Below, piece after piece: positions 27,746-41,245 of a stretch of 64,000 nt of DNA. The notes beneath the pieces were generated by a model. It searched no databases and was not told the origin of the DNA. It saw nothing but the letters and a program-made list of their open reading frames with translations. Source of the stretch: Nematostella vectensis (Eukaryota; Cnidaria; Anthozoa; Actiniaria; Edwardsiidae); assembly GCF_932526225.1 (NCBI RefSeq), contig NC_064045.1, positions 15,868,442 to 15,932,441 of the forward strand, written 5' to 3'. How positions within the stretch are numbered: position 1 is the first letter of the stretch; each line of letters begins with the position of its first letter. The translations under genes were made by a program, and so were the position numbers.

Positions 27746-30700
27746 ATTCGGGAAAAGCTTCAGGGTTACATTCGGGACTTTGTTTTACGAGTGTAACCTC
27801 CAAAAGGTTACAATCAATAATTTTTTTCCGAATGTAAATTCCAAAAAGTAACATTAGGAAAAATAAAACAGTATACTCGGAAAAAAAGGTATATCAATCT
27901 ATCGAGCGCTATGCTCTATGTTAGAATCTACTTAATCAAGTTATCCAAGGAATCTAGTTAGTTCTTGTGTGCATAAAATATGTACAGGATCCTGAACAAA
28001 GCATGAGCACATCAAAGATGCTGAGAGTACATAAAAATGTCCCTATACCTTCTTTTTATGTCATGACACACCAAGAACAGTATAATTAAGTATCGATATT
28101 TAAAAAAAAATAATAAAGAAAAACAAAATAGGCTATCAGCGGGAATCGAACCCGGGTCGCTGCGTTAGTAGTCAAGTGCCCGCAACGAAAGACTAACGTG
28201 GCATTGCTGAAGGGAATTGTAATGAAAATTACTTTTAATACTATTGGTATCGTAAACTATCCCAAGCAAAGTCACAATCGGACTGGAGGTTACATTCGGG
28301 AAAAGCTTTAGGGTTACATTCGGGAATTTGTTTTACGAGTGTAACCTCCAAAAGGTTACAATCGATAATTTTTTTTCCGAATGTAAATTCCAAAAAGTAA
28401 CATTAGGAAAAATAAAACAGTATACTCGGAAAAAAAGGTATATCAATCTATCGAGCGCTATGCTCTATTTTAGAATCTACTTAATCAAGTTATCCAAGGA
28501 ATCTAGTTAGTTCTTGTGTGCATAAAATATGTACAGGATCCGGAACAAAGCATGAGCACATCAAAGATGCTGAGAGTACATCAAAATGTCCCTATACCTT
28601 CTTTTTATGTCATGACACACCAAGAACAGTATAATTAAGTATCGATATTTAAAAAAAAAAATAAAGAAAAAAAAAATAGGCTATCAGCGGGAATCGAACC
28701 CGGGTCGTTGCGTTAGTAGTCAAGTGCCCGCAACGAAAGACTAACGTGGCATTGCTGAAGGGAATAGTAATGAAAATTACTTTTAATACTATTGGTATCG
28801 TAAACTATCCCAAGCAAAGTCAACATCGTACTGGAGGTTACATTCGGGAAAAGCTTCAGGGTTACATTCGGGAATTTGTTTTACGAGTGTAACCTCCAAA
28901 AGGTTACAATCAATAATTTTTTTTCCGAATGTAAATTCCAAAAAGTAACATTAGGAAAAATAAAACAGTATACTCGGAAAAAAAGGTATATCAATCTATC
29001 GAGCGCTATGCTCTATGTTAGAATCTACTTAATCAAGTTATCCAAGGAATCTAGTTAGTTCTTGTGCGCATAAAATATGTACAGGATCCTTAACAAAGCA
29101 TGAGCACATCAAAGATGCTGAGAGTACATAAAAATGTCCCTATGCCTTCTTTTTATGTCATGACACACCAAGAACAGTATAATTAAGTATCGATATTTAA
29201 AAAAAAAATAAAGAAAAAAATAGGCTATCAGCGGGAATCGAACCCGGGTCGCTGCGGTAGTAGTCAAGTGCCCGCAACGAAAGACTAACGTTGCATTGCT
29301 GAAGGGAAATGTAATGAAAATTACTTTTAATACTATTGGTATCGTAAACTATCCCAAGCAAAGTCACCATCGGATTGGAGGTTACGTTCGGGAAAAGCTT
29401 CAGGGTTACGTTCGGGAATTTGTTTTACGAGTGTAACCTCCAAAAGGTTACAATCAATAATTTTTTTCCGAATGTAAATTCCAAAAAGTAACATTAGGAA
29501 AAATAAAACAGTATACTCGGAAAAAAAGGTATATTAATCTATCGAGCGCTATGCTCTATGTTAGAATCTACTTAATCAAGTTATCCAAGGAATCTAGTTA
29601 GTTCTTGTGTGCATAAAATATGTACAGGATCCTGAACAAAGCATGAGCACATCAAAGATGCTGAGAGTACATAAAAATGTCCCTATACCTTCTTTTTATG
29701 TCATGACACACCAAGAACAGTATAATTAAGTATCGATATTTAAAAAAAAATAATAAAGAAAAACAAAATAGGCTATCAGCGGGAATCGAACCCGGGTCGC
29801 TGCGTTAGTAGTCAAGTGCCCGCAACGAAAGACTAACGTGGCATTGATGAAGGGAATTGTAATGAAAACTACTTTTGATACTATTGGTATCGTAAACTAT
29901 CCCAAGCAAAGTCACCATCGGACTTGAGGTTACATTCGGGAAAAGCTTTAGGGTTACATTCGGGAATTTGTTTTACGAGTGTAACCTCCAAAAGGTTACA
30001 ATCGATAATTTTTTTTCCGAATGTAAATTCCAAAAAGTAACATTAGGAAAAATAAAACAGTATACTCGGAAAAAAAGGTATATCAATCTATCGAGCGCTA
30101 TGCTCTATTTTAGAATCTACTTAATCAAGTTATCCAAGGAATCTAGTTAGTTCTTGTGTGCATAAAATATGTACAGGATCCGGAACAAAGCATGAGCACA
30201 TCAAAGATGCTGAGAGTACATCAAAATGTCCCTATACCTTCTTTTTATGTCATGACACACCAAGAACAGTATAATTAAGTATCGATATTTAAAAAAAAAA
30301 ATAAAGAAAAAAAAATAGGCTATCAGCGGGAATCGAACCCGGGTCGTTGCGTTAGTAGTCAAGTGCCCGCAACGAAAGACTAACGTGGCATTGCTGAAGG
30401 GAATCGTAATGAAAATTACTTTTAATACTATTGGTATCGTAAACTATCCCAAGCAAAGTCAACATCGGACTGGAGGTTACATTCGGGAAAAGCTTCAGGG
30501 TTACATTCGGGAATTTGTTTTACGAGTGTAACCTCCAAAAGGTTACAATCAATAATTTTTTTTCCGAATGTAAATTCCAAAAAGTAACATTAGGAAAAAT
30601 AAAACAGTATACTCGGAAAAAAAGGTATATCAATCTATCGAGCGCTATGCTCTATGTTAGAATCTACTTAATCAAGTTATCCAAGGAATCTAGTTAGTTC

Positions 30701-33700
30701 TTGTGTGCATAAAATATGTACAGGATCCTGAACAAAGCATGAGCACATCAAAGATGCTGAGAGTACATAAAAATGTCCCTATACCTTCTTTTTATGTCAT
30801 GACACACCAAGAACAGTATAATTAAGTATCGATATTTAAAAAAAAATAATAAAGAAAAACAAAATAGGCTATCAGCTGGAATCGAACCCGGGTCGCTGCG
30901 TTAGTAGTCAAGTGCCCGCAACGAAAGACTAACGTGGCATTGATGAAGGGAATTGTAATGAAAATTACTTTTAATACTATTGGTATCGTAAACTATCCCA
31001 AGCAAAGTCACCATCGGACTGGAGGTTACATTCGGGAAAAGCTTCAGGGTTACATTCGGGAATTTGTTTTACGAGTGTAACCTCCAAAAGGTTACAATCG
31101 ATAATTTTTTTTCCGAATGTAAATTCCAAAAAGTAACATTAGGAAAAATAAAACAGTATACTCGGAAAAAAAGGTATATCAATCTATCGAGCGCTATGCT
31201 CTATTTTAGAATCTACTTAATCAAGTTATCCAAGGAATCTAGTTAGTTCTTGTGTGCATAAAATATGTACAGGATCCGGAACAAAGCATGAGCACATCAA
31301 AGATGCTGAGAGTACATCAAAATGTCCTTATACCTTCTTTTTATGTCATGACACACCAAGAACTATATAATTAAGTATCGATATTTAAAAAAAAAATAAA
31401 GAAAAAAAAAAATAGGCTATCAGCGGGAATCGAACCCGGGTCGTTGCGTTAGTAGTCAAGTGCCCGCAACGAAAGACTAACGTGGCATTGCTGAAGGGAA
31501 TTGTAATGAAAATTACTTTTAATACTATTGGTATCGTAAACTATCCCAAGCAAAGTCACCATCGGACTGGAGGTTACATTCGGGAAAAGCTTTAGGGTTA
31601 CATTCGGGAATTTGTTTTACGAGTGTAACCTCCAAAAGGTTACAATCTATAATTTTTTTCCGAATGTAAATTCCAAAAAGTAACATTAGGAAAAATAAAA
31701 CAGTATACTCGGAAAATAAAGTATATCAATCTATCGAGCGCTATGCTCTATGTTAGAATCTACTTAATCAAGTTTTCCAAGGAATCTAGTTAGTTCTTGT
31801 GTGCATAAAATATGTACAGGATCCTGAACAAAGCATGAGCACATCAAAGATGCTGAGAGTACATAAAAATGTCCCTATACCTTCTTTTTATGTCATGACA
31901 CACCAAGAACAGTATAATTAAGTATCGCTATTTAAAAAAAAATAAAGAAAAAAATAGGCTATCAGCGGGAATCGAACCCGGGTCGCTGCGGTAGTAGTCA
32001 AGTGCCCGCAACGAAAGACTAACGTTGCATTGCTGAAGGGAAATGTAATGAAAATTACTTTTAATACTATTGGTATCGTAAACTATCCCAAGCAAAGTCA
32101 CCATCGGATTGGAGGTTACGTTCGGGAAAAGCTTCAGGGTTACATTCGGGAATTTGTTTTACGAGTGTAACCTCCAAAAGGTTACAATCAATATTTTTTT
32201 TCCGAATGTAAATTCCAAAAAGTAACATTAGGAAAAATAAAACAGTATACTCGGAAAAAAAGGTATATTAATCTATCGAGCGCTATGCTCTATGTTAGAA
32301 TCTACTAAATCAAGTTATCCAAGGAATCTAGTTAGTTCTTGTGTGCATAAAATATGTACAGGATCCTGAACAAAGCATGAGCACATCAAAATGCTGAGAG
32401 TACATAAAAATGTCCCTATACCTTCTTTTTATGTCATGACACACCAAGAACAGTATAATTAAGTATCGATATTTAAAAAAAAATAATAAAGAAAAACAAA
32501 ATAGGCTATCAGCGGGAATCGAACCCGGGTCGCTGCGTTAGTAGTCAAGTGCCCGCAACGAAAGACTAACGTGGCATTGATGAAGGGAATTGTAATGAAA
32601 ACTACTTTTGATACTATTGGTATCGTAAACTATCCCAAGCAAAGTCACCATCGGACTGGAGGTTACATTCGGGAAAAGCTTTAGGGTTACATTCGGGAAT
32701 TTGTTTTACGAGTGTAACCTCCAAAAGGTTACAATCGATAATTTTTTTTCCGAATGTAAATTCCAAAAAGTAACATTAGGAAAAATAAAACAGTATACTC
32801 GGAAAAAAAGGTATATCAATCTATCGAGCGCTATGCTCTATTTTAGAATCTACTTAATCAAGTTATCCAAGGAATCTAGTTAGTTCTTGTGTGCATAAAA
32901 TATGTACAGGATCCGGAACAAAGCATGAGCACATCAAAGATGCTGAGAGTACATCAAAATGTCCCTATACCTTCTTTTTATGTCATGACACACCAAGAAC
33001 AGTATAATTAAGTATCGATATTTAAAAAAAAAATAAAGAAAAAAAAAATAGGCTATCAGCGGGAATCGAACCCGGGTCGTTGCGTTAGTAGTCAAGTGCC
33101 CGCAACGAAAGACTAACGTGGCATTGCTGAAGGGAATCGTAATGAAAATTACTTTTAATACTATTGGTATCGTAAACTATCCCAAGCAAAGTCAACATCG
33201 GACTGGAGGTTACATTCGGGAAAAGCTTCAGGGTTACATTCGGGAATTTGTTTTACGAGTGTAACCTCCAAAAGGTTACAATCAATAATTTTTTTTCCGA
33301 ATGTAAATTCCAAAAAGTAACATTAGGAAAAATAAAACAGTATACTCGGAAAAAATAGGTATATCAATCTATCGAGCGCTATGCTCTATGTTAGAATCTA
33401 CTTAATCAAGTTATCCAAGGAATCTAGTTAGTTCTTGTGCGCATAAAATATGTACAGGATCCTGAACAAAGCATGAGCACATCAAAGATGCTGAGAGTAC
33501 ATAAAAATGTCCCTATACCTTCTTTTTATGTCATGACACACCAAGAACAGTATAATTAAGTATCGATATTTAAAAAAAAAAATAAAGAAAAAAAAATAGG
33601 CTATCAGCGGGAATCGAACCCGGGTCGTTGCGTTAGTAGTCAAGTGCCCGCAACGAAAGACTAACGTGGCATTGCTGAAGGGAATCGTAATGAAAATTAC

Positions 33701-36700
33701 TTTTAATACTATTGGTATCGTAAACTATCCCAAGCAAAGTCAACATCGGACTGGAGGTTACATTCGGGAAAAGCTTCAGGGTTACATTTGGGAATTTGTT
33801 TTACGAGTGTAACCTCCAAAAGGTTACAATCAATAATTTTTTTTCCGAATGTAAATTCCAAAAAGTAACATTAGGAAAAATAAAACAGTATACTCGGAAA
33901 AAAAGGTATATCAATCTATCGAGCGCTATGCTCTATGTTAGAATCTACTTAATCAAGTTATCCAAGGAATCTAGTTAGTTCTTGTGCGCATAAAATATGT
34001 ACAGGATCCTGAACAAAGCATGAGCACATCAAAGATGCTGAGAGTACATAAAAATGTCCCTATACCTTCTTTTTATGTCATGACACACCAAGAACAGTAT
34101 AATTAAGTATCGATATTTAAAAAAAAATAAAGAAAAAAAAAAATAGGCTATCAGCGGGAATCGAACCCGGGTCGTTGCGTTAGTAGTCAAGTGCCCGCAA
34201 CGAAAGACTAACGTGGCATTGCTGAAGGGAATCGTAATGAAAATTACTTTTAATACTATTGGTATCGTAAACTATCCCAAGCAAAGTCAACATCGGACTG
34301 GAGGTTACATACGGGAAAAGCTTCAGGGTTACATTCGGGAATTTGTTTTACGAGTGTAACCTCCAAAAGGTTACAATCAATAATTTTTTTTCCGAATGTA
34401 AATTCCAAAAAGTAACATTAGGAAAAATAAAACAGTATACTCGGAAAAAAAGGTATATCAATCTATCGAGCGCTATGCTCTATGTTAGAATCTACTTAAT
34501 CAAGTTATCCAAGGAATCTAGTTAGTTCTTGTGCGCATAAAATATGTACAGGATCCTGAACAAAGCATGAGCACATCAAAGATGCTGAGAGTACATAAAA
34601 ATGTCCCTATACCTTCTTTTTATGTCATGACACACCAAGAACAGTATAATTAAGTATCGATATTTAAAAAAAAATAATAAAGAAAAACAAAATAGGCTAT
34701 CAGCGGGAATCGAACCCGGGTCGCTGCGTTAGTAGTCAAGTGCCCGCAACGAAAGACTAACGTGGCATTGATGAAGGGAATTGTAATGAAAACTACTTTT
34801 GATACTATTGGTATCGTAAACTATTCCAAGCAAAGTCACCATCGGACTGGAGGTTACATTCGGGAAAAGCTTTAGGGTTACATTCGGGAATTTGTTTTAC
34901 GAGTGTAACCTCCAAAAGGTTACAATCGATAATTTTTTTTCCGAATGTAAATTCCAAAAAGTAACATTAGGAAAAATAAAACAGTATACTCGGAAAAAAA
35001 GGTATATCAATCTATCGAGCGCTATGCTCTATTTTAGAATCTACTTAATCAAGTTATCCAAGGAATCTAGTTAGTTCTTGTGTGCATAAAATATGTACAG
35101 GATCCGGAACAAAGCATGAGCACATCAAAGATGCTGAGAGTACATCAAAATGTCCCTATACCTTCTTTTTATGTCATGACACACCAAGAACAGTATAATT
35201 AAGTATCGATATTTAAAAAAAAAATAAAGAAAAAAAAAATAGGCTATCAGCGGGAATCGAACCCGGGTCGTTGCGTTAGTAGTCAAGTGCCCGCAACGAA
35301 AGACTAACGTGGCATTGCTGAAGGGAATCGTAATGAAAATTACTTTTAATACTATTGGTATCGTAAACTATCCCAAGCAAAGTCAACATCGGACTGGAGG
35401 TTACATTCGGGAAAAGCTTCAGGGTTACATTCGGGAATTTGTTTTACGAGTGTAACCTCCAAAAGGTTACAATCAATAATTTTTTTTCCGAATGTAAATT
35501 CCAAAAAGTAACATTAGGAAAAATAAAACAGTATACTCGGAAAAAAAGGTATATCAATCTATCGAGCGCTATGCTCTATGTTAGAATCTACTTAATCAAG
35601 TTATCCAAGGAATCTAGTTAGTTCTTGTGCGCATAAAATATGTACAGGATCCTGAACAAAGCATGAGCACATCAAAGATGCTGAGAGTACATAAAAATGT
35701 CCCTATACCTTCTTTTTATGTCATGACACACCAAGAACAGTATAATTAAGTATCGATATTTAAAAAAAAATAAAGAAAAAAAAAAATAGGCTATCAGCGG
35801 GAATCGAACCCGGGTCGTTGCGTTAGTAGTCAAGTGCCCGCAACGAAAGACTAACGTGGCATTGCTGAAGGGAATCGTAATGAAAATTACTTTTAATACT
35901 ATTGGTATCGTAAACTATCCCAAGCAAAGTCAACATCGGACTGGAGGTTACATACGGGAAAAGCTTCAGGGTTACATTCGGGAATTTGTTTTACGAGTGT
36001 AACCTCCAAAAGGTTACAATCAATAATTTTTTTTCCGAATGTAAATTCCAAAAAGTAACATTAGGAAAAATAAAACAGTATACTCGGAAAAAAAGGTATA
36101 TCAATCTATCGAGCGCTATGCTCTATGTTAGAATCTACTTAATCAAGTTATCCAAGGAATCTAGTTAGTTCTTGTGCGCATAAAATATGTACAGGATCCT
36201 GAACAAAGCATGAGCACATCAAAGATGCTGAGAGTACATAAAAATGTCCCTATACCTTCTTTTTATGTCATGACACACCAAGAACAGTATAATTAAGTAT
36301 CGATATTTAAAAAAAAAATAAAGAAAAAAAAAATAGGCTATCAGCGGGAATCGAACCCGGGTCGCTGCGGTACTAGTCAAGTGCCCGCAACGAAAGATTA
36401 ACGTGGCATTGCTGAAGGGAATTGTAATGAAAATTACTTTTAATACTATTGGTATCGTAAACTATCCCAAGCAAAGTCACCATCGGACTGGAGGTTACAT
36501 TCGGGAAAAGCTTTAGGGTTACATTCGGGAAATAGTTTTACGAGTGTAACCTCCAAAAGGTTACAATCGATAATTTTTTTTTCCGAATGTAAATTCCAAA
36601 AAGTAACATTAGGAAAAATAAAACAGTATACTCGGAAAAAAAGGTATATCAATCTATCGAGCGCTATGCTCTATGTTAGAATCTACTTAATCAAGTTATC

Positions 36701-36880
36701 CAAGGAATCTAGTTAGTTCTTGTGTGCATAAAATATGTACAGGATCCTGAACAAAGCATGAGCACATCAAAGATGCTGAGAGTACATAAAAATGTCCCTA
36801 TACCTTCTTTTTATGTCATGACACACCAAGAACAGTATAAGTAAGTATCGATATTTAAAAAAAAATAAAGAAAAAAAATA
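27746..36880 (+). repeat. Block of alternating C and D class monomers
   Basis: Class C monomers have the AATAATAAAG-AAAAACAAA tract (anchors 28131, 29771, 30867, 32504, 34695). Class D monomers have GGGTCGTTGCG (anchors 28679, 30318, 31415, 33051, 33599, 34146, 35242, 35789). C is followed by one to three D copies, and other monomers are interspersed (29223, 31957, 36336). A rare change CATACGGG near 34309 recurs near 35952, three monomers later, indicating a local three-monomer duplication. Confidence 0.7.
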
Positions 36881-39800
36881 GGCTATCAGCGGGAATCGAA
36901 CCCGGGTCGCTGCGGTAGTAGTCAAGTGCCCGCAACGAAAGACTAACGTGGCATTGCTGAAGGGAATTGTAATGAAAATTACTTTTAATACTATTGGTAT
37001 CGTAAACTATCCCAAGCAAAGTCACCATCGGACTGGAGGTTACATTCGGGAAAAGCTTTAGGGTTACATTCGGGAATTTGTTTTACGAGTGTAACCTCCA
37101 AAAGGTTACAATCGATAATTTTTTTTCCGAATGTAAATTCCAAAAAGTAACATTAGGAAAAATAAAACAGTATACTCGGAAAAAAAGGTATATCAATCTA
37201 TCGAGCGCTATGCTCTATTTTAGAATCTACTTAATCAAGTTATCCAAGGAATCTAGTTAGTTCTTGTGTGCATAAAATATGTACAGGATCCGGAACAAAG
37301 CATGAGCACATCAAAGATGCTGAGAGTACATCAAAATGTCCCTATACCTTCTTTTTATGTCATGACACACCAAGAACAGTATTATTAAGTATCGATATTT
37401 AAAAAAAAAATAAAGAAAAAAAAAATAGGCTATCAGCGGGAATCGAACCCGGGTCGTTGCGTTAGTAGTCAAGTGCCCGCAACGAAAGACTAACGTGGCA
37501 TTGCTGAAGGGAATCGTAATGAAAATTACTTTTAATACTATTGGTATCGTAAACTATCCCAAGCAAAGTCAACATCGGACTGGAGGTTACATTCGGGAAA
37601 AGCTTCAGGGTTACATTCGGGAATTTGTTTTACGAGTGTAACCTCCAAAAGGTTACAATCAATAATTTTTTTTCCGAATGTAAATTCCAAAAAGTAACAT
37701 TAGGAAAAATAAAACAGTATACTCGGAAAAAAAGGTATATCAATCTATCGAGCGCTATGCTCTATGTTAGAATCTACTTAATCAAGTTATCCAAGGAATC
37801 TAGTTAGTTCTTGTGTGCATAAAATATGTACAGGATCCTGAACAAAGCATGAGCACATCAAAGATGCTGAGAGTACATAAAAATGTCCCTATACCTTCTT
37901 TTTATGTCATGACACACCAAGAACAGTATAAGTAAGTATCGATATTTAAAAAAAAATAAAGAAAAAAAATAGGCTATCAGCGGGAATCGAACCCGGGTCG
38001 CTGCGGTAGTAGTCAAGTGCCCGCAACGAAAGACTAACGTGGCATTGCTGAAGGGAATTGTAATGAAAATTACTTTTAATACTATTGGTATCGTAAACTA
38101 TCCCAAGCAAAGTCACCATCGGACTGGAGGTTACATTCGGGAAAAGCTTTAGGGTTACATTCGGGAATTTGTTTTACGAGTGTAACCTCCAAAAGGTTAC
38201 AATCGATAATTTTTTTTCCGAATGTAAATTCCAAAAAGTAACATTAGGAAAAATAAAACAGTATACTCGGAAAAAAAGGTATATCAATCTATCGAGCGCT
38301 ATGCTCTATTTTAGAATCTACTTAATCAAGTTATCCAAGGAATCTAGTTAGTTCTTGTGTGCATAAAATATGTACAGGATCCGGAACAAAGCATGAGCAC
38401 ATCAAAGATGCTGAGAGTACATCAAAATGTCCCTATACCTTCTTTTTATGTCATGACACACCAAGAACAGTATTATTAAGTATCGATATTTAAAAAAAAA
38501 ATAAAGAAAAAAAAAATAGGCTATCAGCGGGAATCGAACCCGGGTCGTTGCGTTAGTAGTCAAGTGCCCGCAACGAAAGACTAACGTGGCATTGCTGAAG
38601 GGAATCGTAATGAAAATTACTTTTAATACTATTGGTATCGTAAACTATCCCAAGCAAAGTCAACATCGGACTGGAGGTTACATTCGGGAAAAGCTTCAGG
38701 GTTACATTCGGGAATTTGTTTTACGAGTGTAACCTCCAAAAGGTTACAATCAATAATTTTTTTTCCGAATGTAAATTCCAAAAAGTAACATTAGGAAAAA
38801 TAAAACAGTATACTCGGAAAAAAAGGTATATCAATCTATCGAGCGCTATGCTCTATGTTAGAATCTACTTAATCAAGTTATCCAAGGAATCTAGTTAGTT
38901 CTTGTGCGCATAAAATATGTACAGGATCCTGAACAAAGCATGAGCACATCAAAGATGCTGAGAGTACATAAAAATGTCCCTATACCTTCTTTTTATGTCA
39001 TGACACACCAAGAACAGTATAATTAAGTATCGATATTTAAAAAAAAATAAAGAAAAAAAATAGGCTATCAGCGGGAATCGAACCCGGGTCGCTGCGGTAG
39101 TAGTCAAGTGCCCGCAACGAAAGACTAACGTGGCATTGCTGAAGGGAATTGTAATGAAAATTACTTTTAATACTATTGGTATCGTAAACTATCCCAAGCA
39201 AAGTCACCATCGGACTGGAGGTTACATTCGGGAAAAGCTTTAGGGTTACATTTGGGAATTTGTTTTACGAGTGTAACCTCCAAAAGGTTACAATCAATAA
39301 TTTTTTTTCCGAATGTAAATTCCAAAAAGTAACATTAGGAAAAATAAAACAGTATACTCGGAAAAAAAGGTATATCAATCTATCGAGCGCTATGCTCTAT
39401 GTTAGAATCTACTTAATCAAGTTATCCAAGGAATCTAGTTAGTTCTTGTGTGCATAAAATATGTACAGGATCCTGAACAAAGCATGAGCACATCAAAGAT
39501 GCTGAGAGTACATAAAAATGTCCCTATACCTTCTTTTTATGTCATGACACACCAAGAACAGTATAAGTAAGTATCGATATTTAAAAAAAAATAAAGAAAA
39601 AAAATAGGCTATCAGCGGGAATCGAACCCGGGTCGCTGCGGTAGTAGTCAAGTGCCCGCAACGAAAGACTAACGTGGCATTGCTGAAGGGAATTGTAATG
39701 AAAATTACTTTTAATACTATTGGTATCGTAAACTATCCCAAGCAAAGTCACCATCGGACTGGAGGTTACATTCGGGAAAAGCTTTAGGGTTACATTCGGG

Positions 39801-40697
39801 AATTTGTTTTACGAGTGTAACCTCCAAAAGGTTACAATCGATAATTTTTTTTCCGAATGTAAATTCCAAAAAGTAACATTAGGAAAAATAAAACAGTATA
39901 CTCGGAAAAAAAGGTATATCAATCTATCGAGCGCTATGCTCTATTTTAGAATCTACTTAATCAAGTTATCCAAGGAATCTAGTTAGTTCTTGTGTGCATA
40001 AAATATGTACAGGATCCGGAACAAAGCATGAGCACATCAAAGATGCTGAGAGTACATCAAAATGTCCCTATACCTTCTTTTTATGTCATGACACACCAAG
40101 AACAGTATTATTAAGTATCGATATTTAAAAAAAAAATAAAGAAAAAAAAAATAGGCTATCAGCGGGAATCGAACCCGGGTCGTTGCGTTAGTAGTCAAGG
40201 GCCCGCAACGAAAGACTAACGTGGCATTGCTGAAGGGAATCGTAATGAAAATTACTTTTAATACTATTGGTATCGTAAACTATCCCAAGCAAAGTCAACA
40301 TCGGACTGGAGGTTACATTCGGGAAAAGCTTCAGGGTTACATTCGGGAATTTGTTTTACGAGTGTAACCTCCAAAAGGTTACAATCAATAATTTTTTTTC
40401 CGAATGTAAATTCCAAAAAGTAACATTAGGAAAAATAAAACAGTATACTCGGAAAAAAAGGTATATCAATCTATCGAGCGCTATGCTCTATGTTAGAATC
40501 TACTTAATCAAGTTATCCAAGGAATCTAGTTAGTTCTTGTGCGCATAAAATATGTACAGGATCCTGAACAAAGCATGAGCACATCAAAGATGCTGAGAGT
40601 ACATAAAAATGTCCCTATACCTTCTTTTTATGTCATGACACACCAAGAACAGTATAATTAAGTATCGATATTTAAAAAAAAATAAAGAAAAAAAATA
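36881..40697 (+). repeat. Amplified dimer (about 1.09 kb) block
   Basis: A pair made of a GCGGTAG monomer and a D-class monomer appears at 36881-37971, 37972-39062 and 39607-40697, with one extra monomer at 39063-39606. Linked rare changes mark it: TATAAGTAAG before the first member (near 36841, 37931 and 39566) and CAGTATTATTAAG before the second (near 37381, 38472 and 40107). The third copy adds CAAGGGCCC near 40198. Confidence 0.82.
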
Positions 40698-41245
40698 GGC
40701 TATCAGCGGGAATCGAACCCGGGTCGCTGCGGTAGTAGTCAAGTGCCCGCAACGAAAGACTAACGTGGCATTGCTGAAGGGAATTGTAATGAAAATTACT
40801 TTTAATACTATTGGTATCGTAAACTATCCCAAGCAAAGTCACCATCGGACTGGAGGTTACATTCGTGAAAAGCTTTAGGGTTACATTCGGGAATTTGTTT
40901 TACGATTGTAACCTCCAAAAGGTTACAATCGATAATTTTTTTTCCGAATGTAAATTCCAAAAAGTAACATTAGGAAAAATAAAACAGTATACTCGGAAAA
41001 AAAGGTATATCAATCTATCGAGCGCTATGCTCTATGTTAGAATCTACTTAATCAAGTTATCCAAGGAATCTAGTTAGTTCTTGTGTGCATAAAATATGTA
41101 CAGGATCCTGAACAAAGCATGAGCACATCAAAGATGCTGAGAGTACATAAAAATGTCCCTATACCTTCTTTTTATGTCATGACACACCAAGATCAGTATA
41201 ATTAAGTATCGATATTTAAAAAAAAAAAATAAAGAAAAAAAAATA

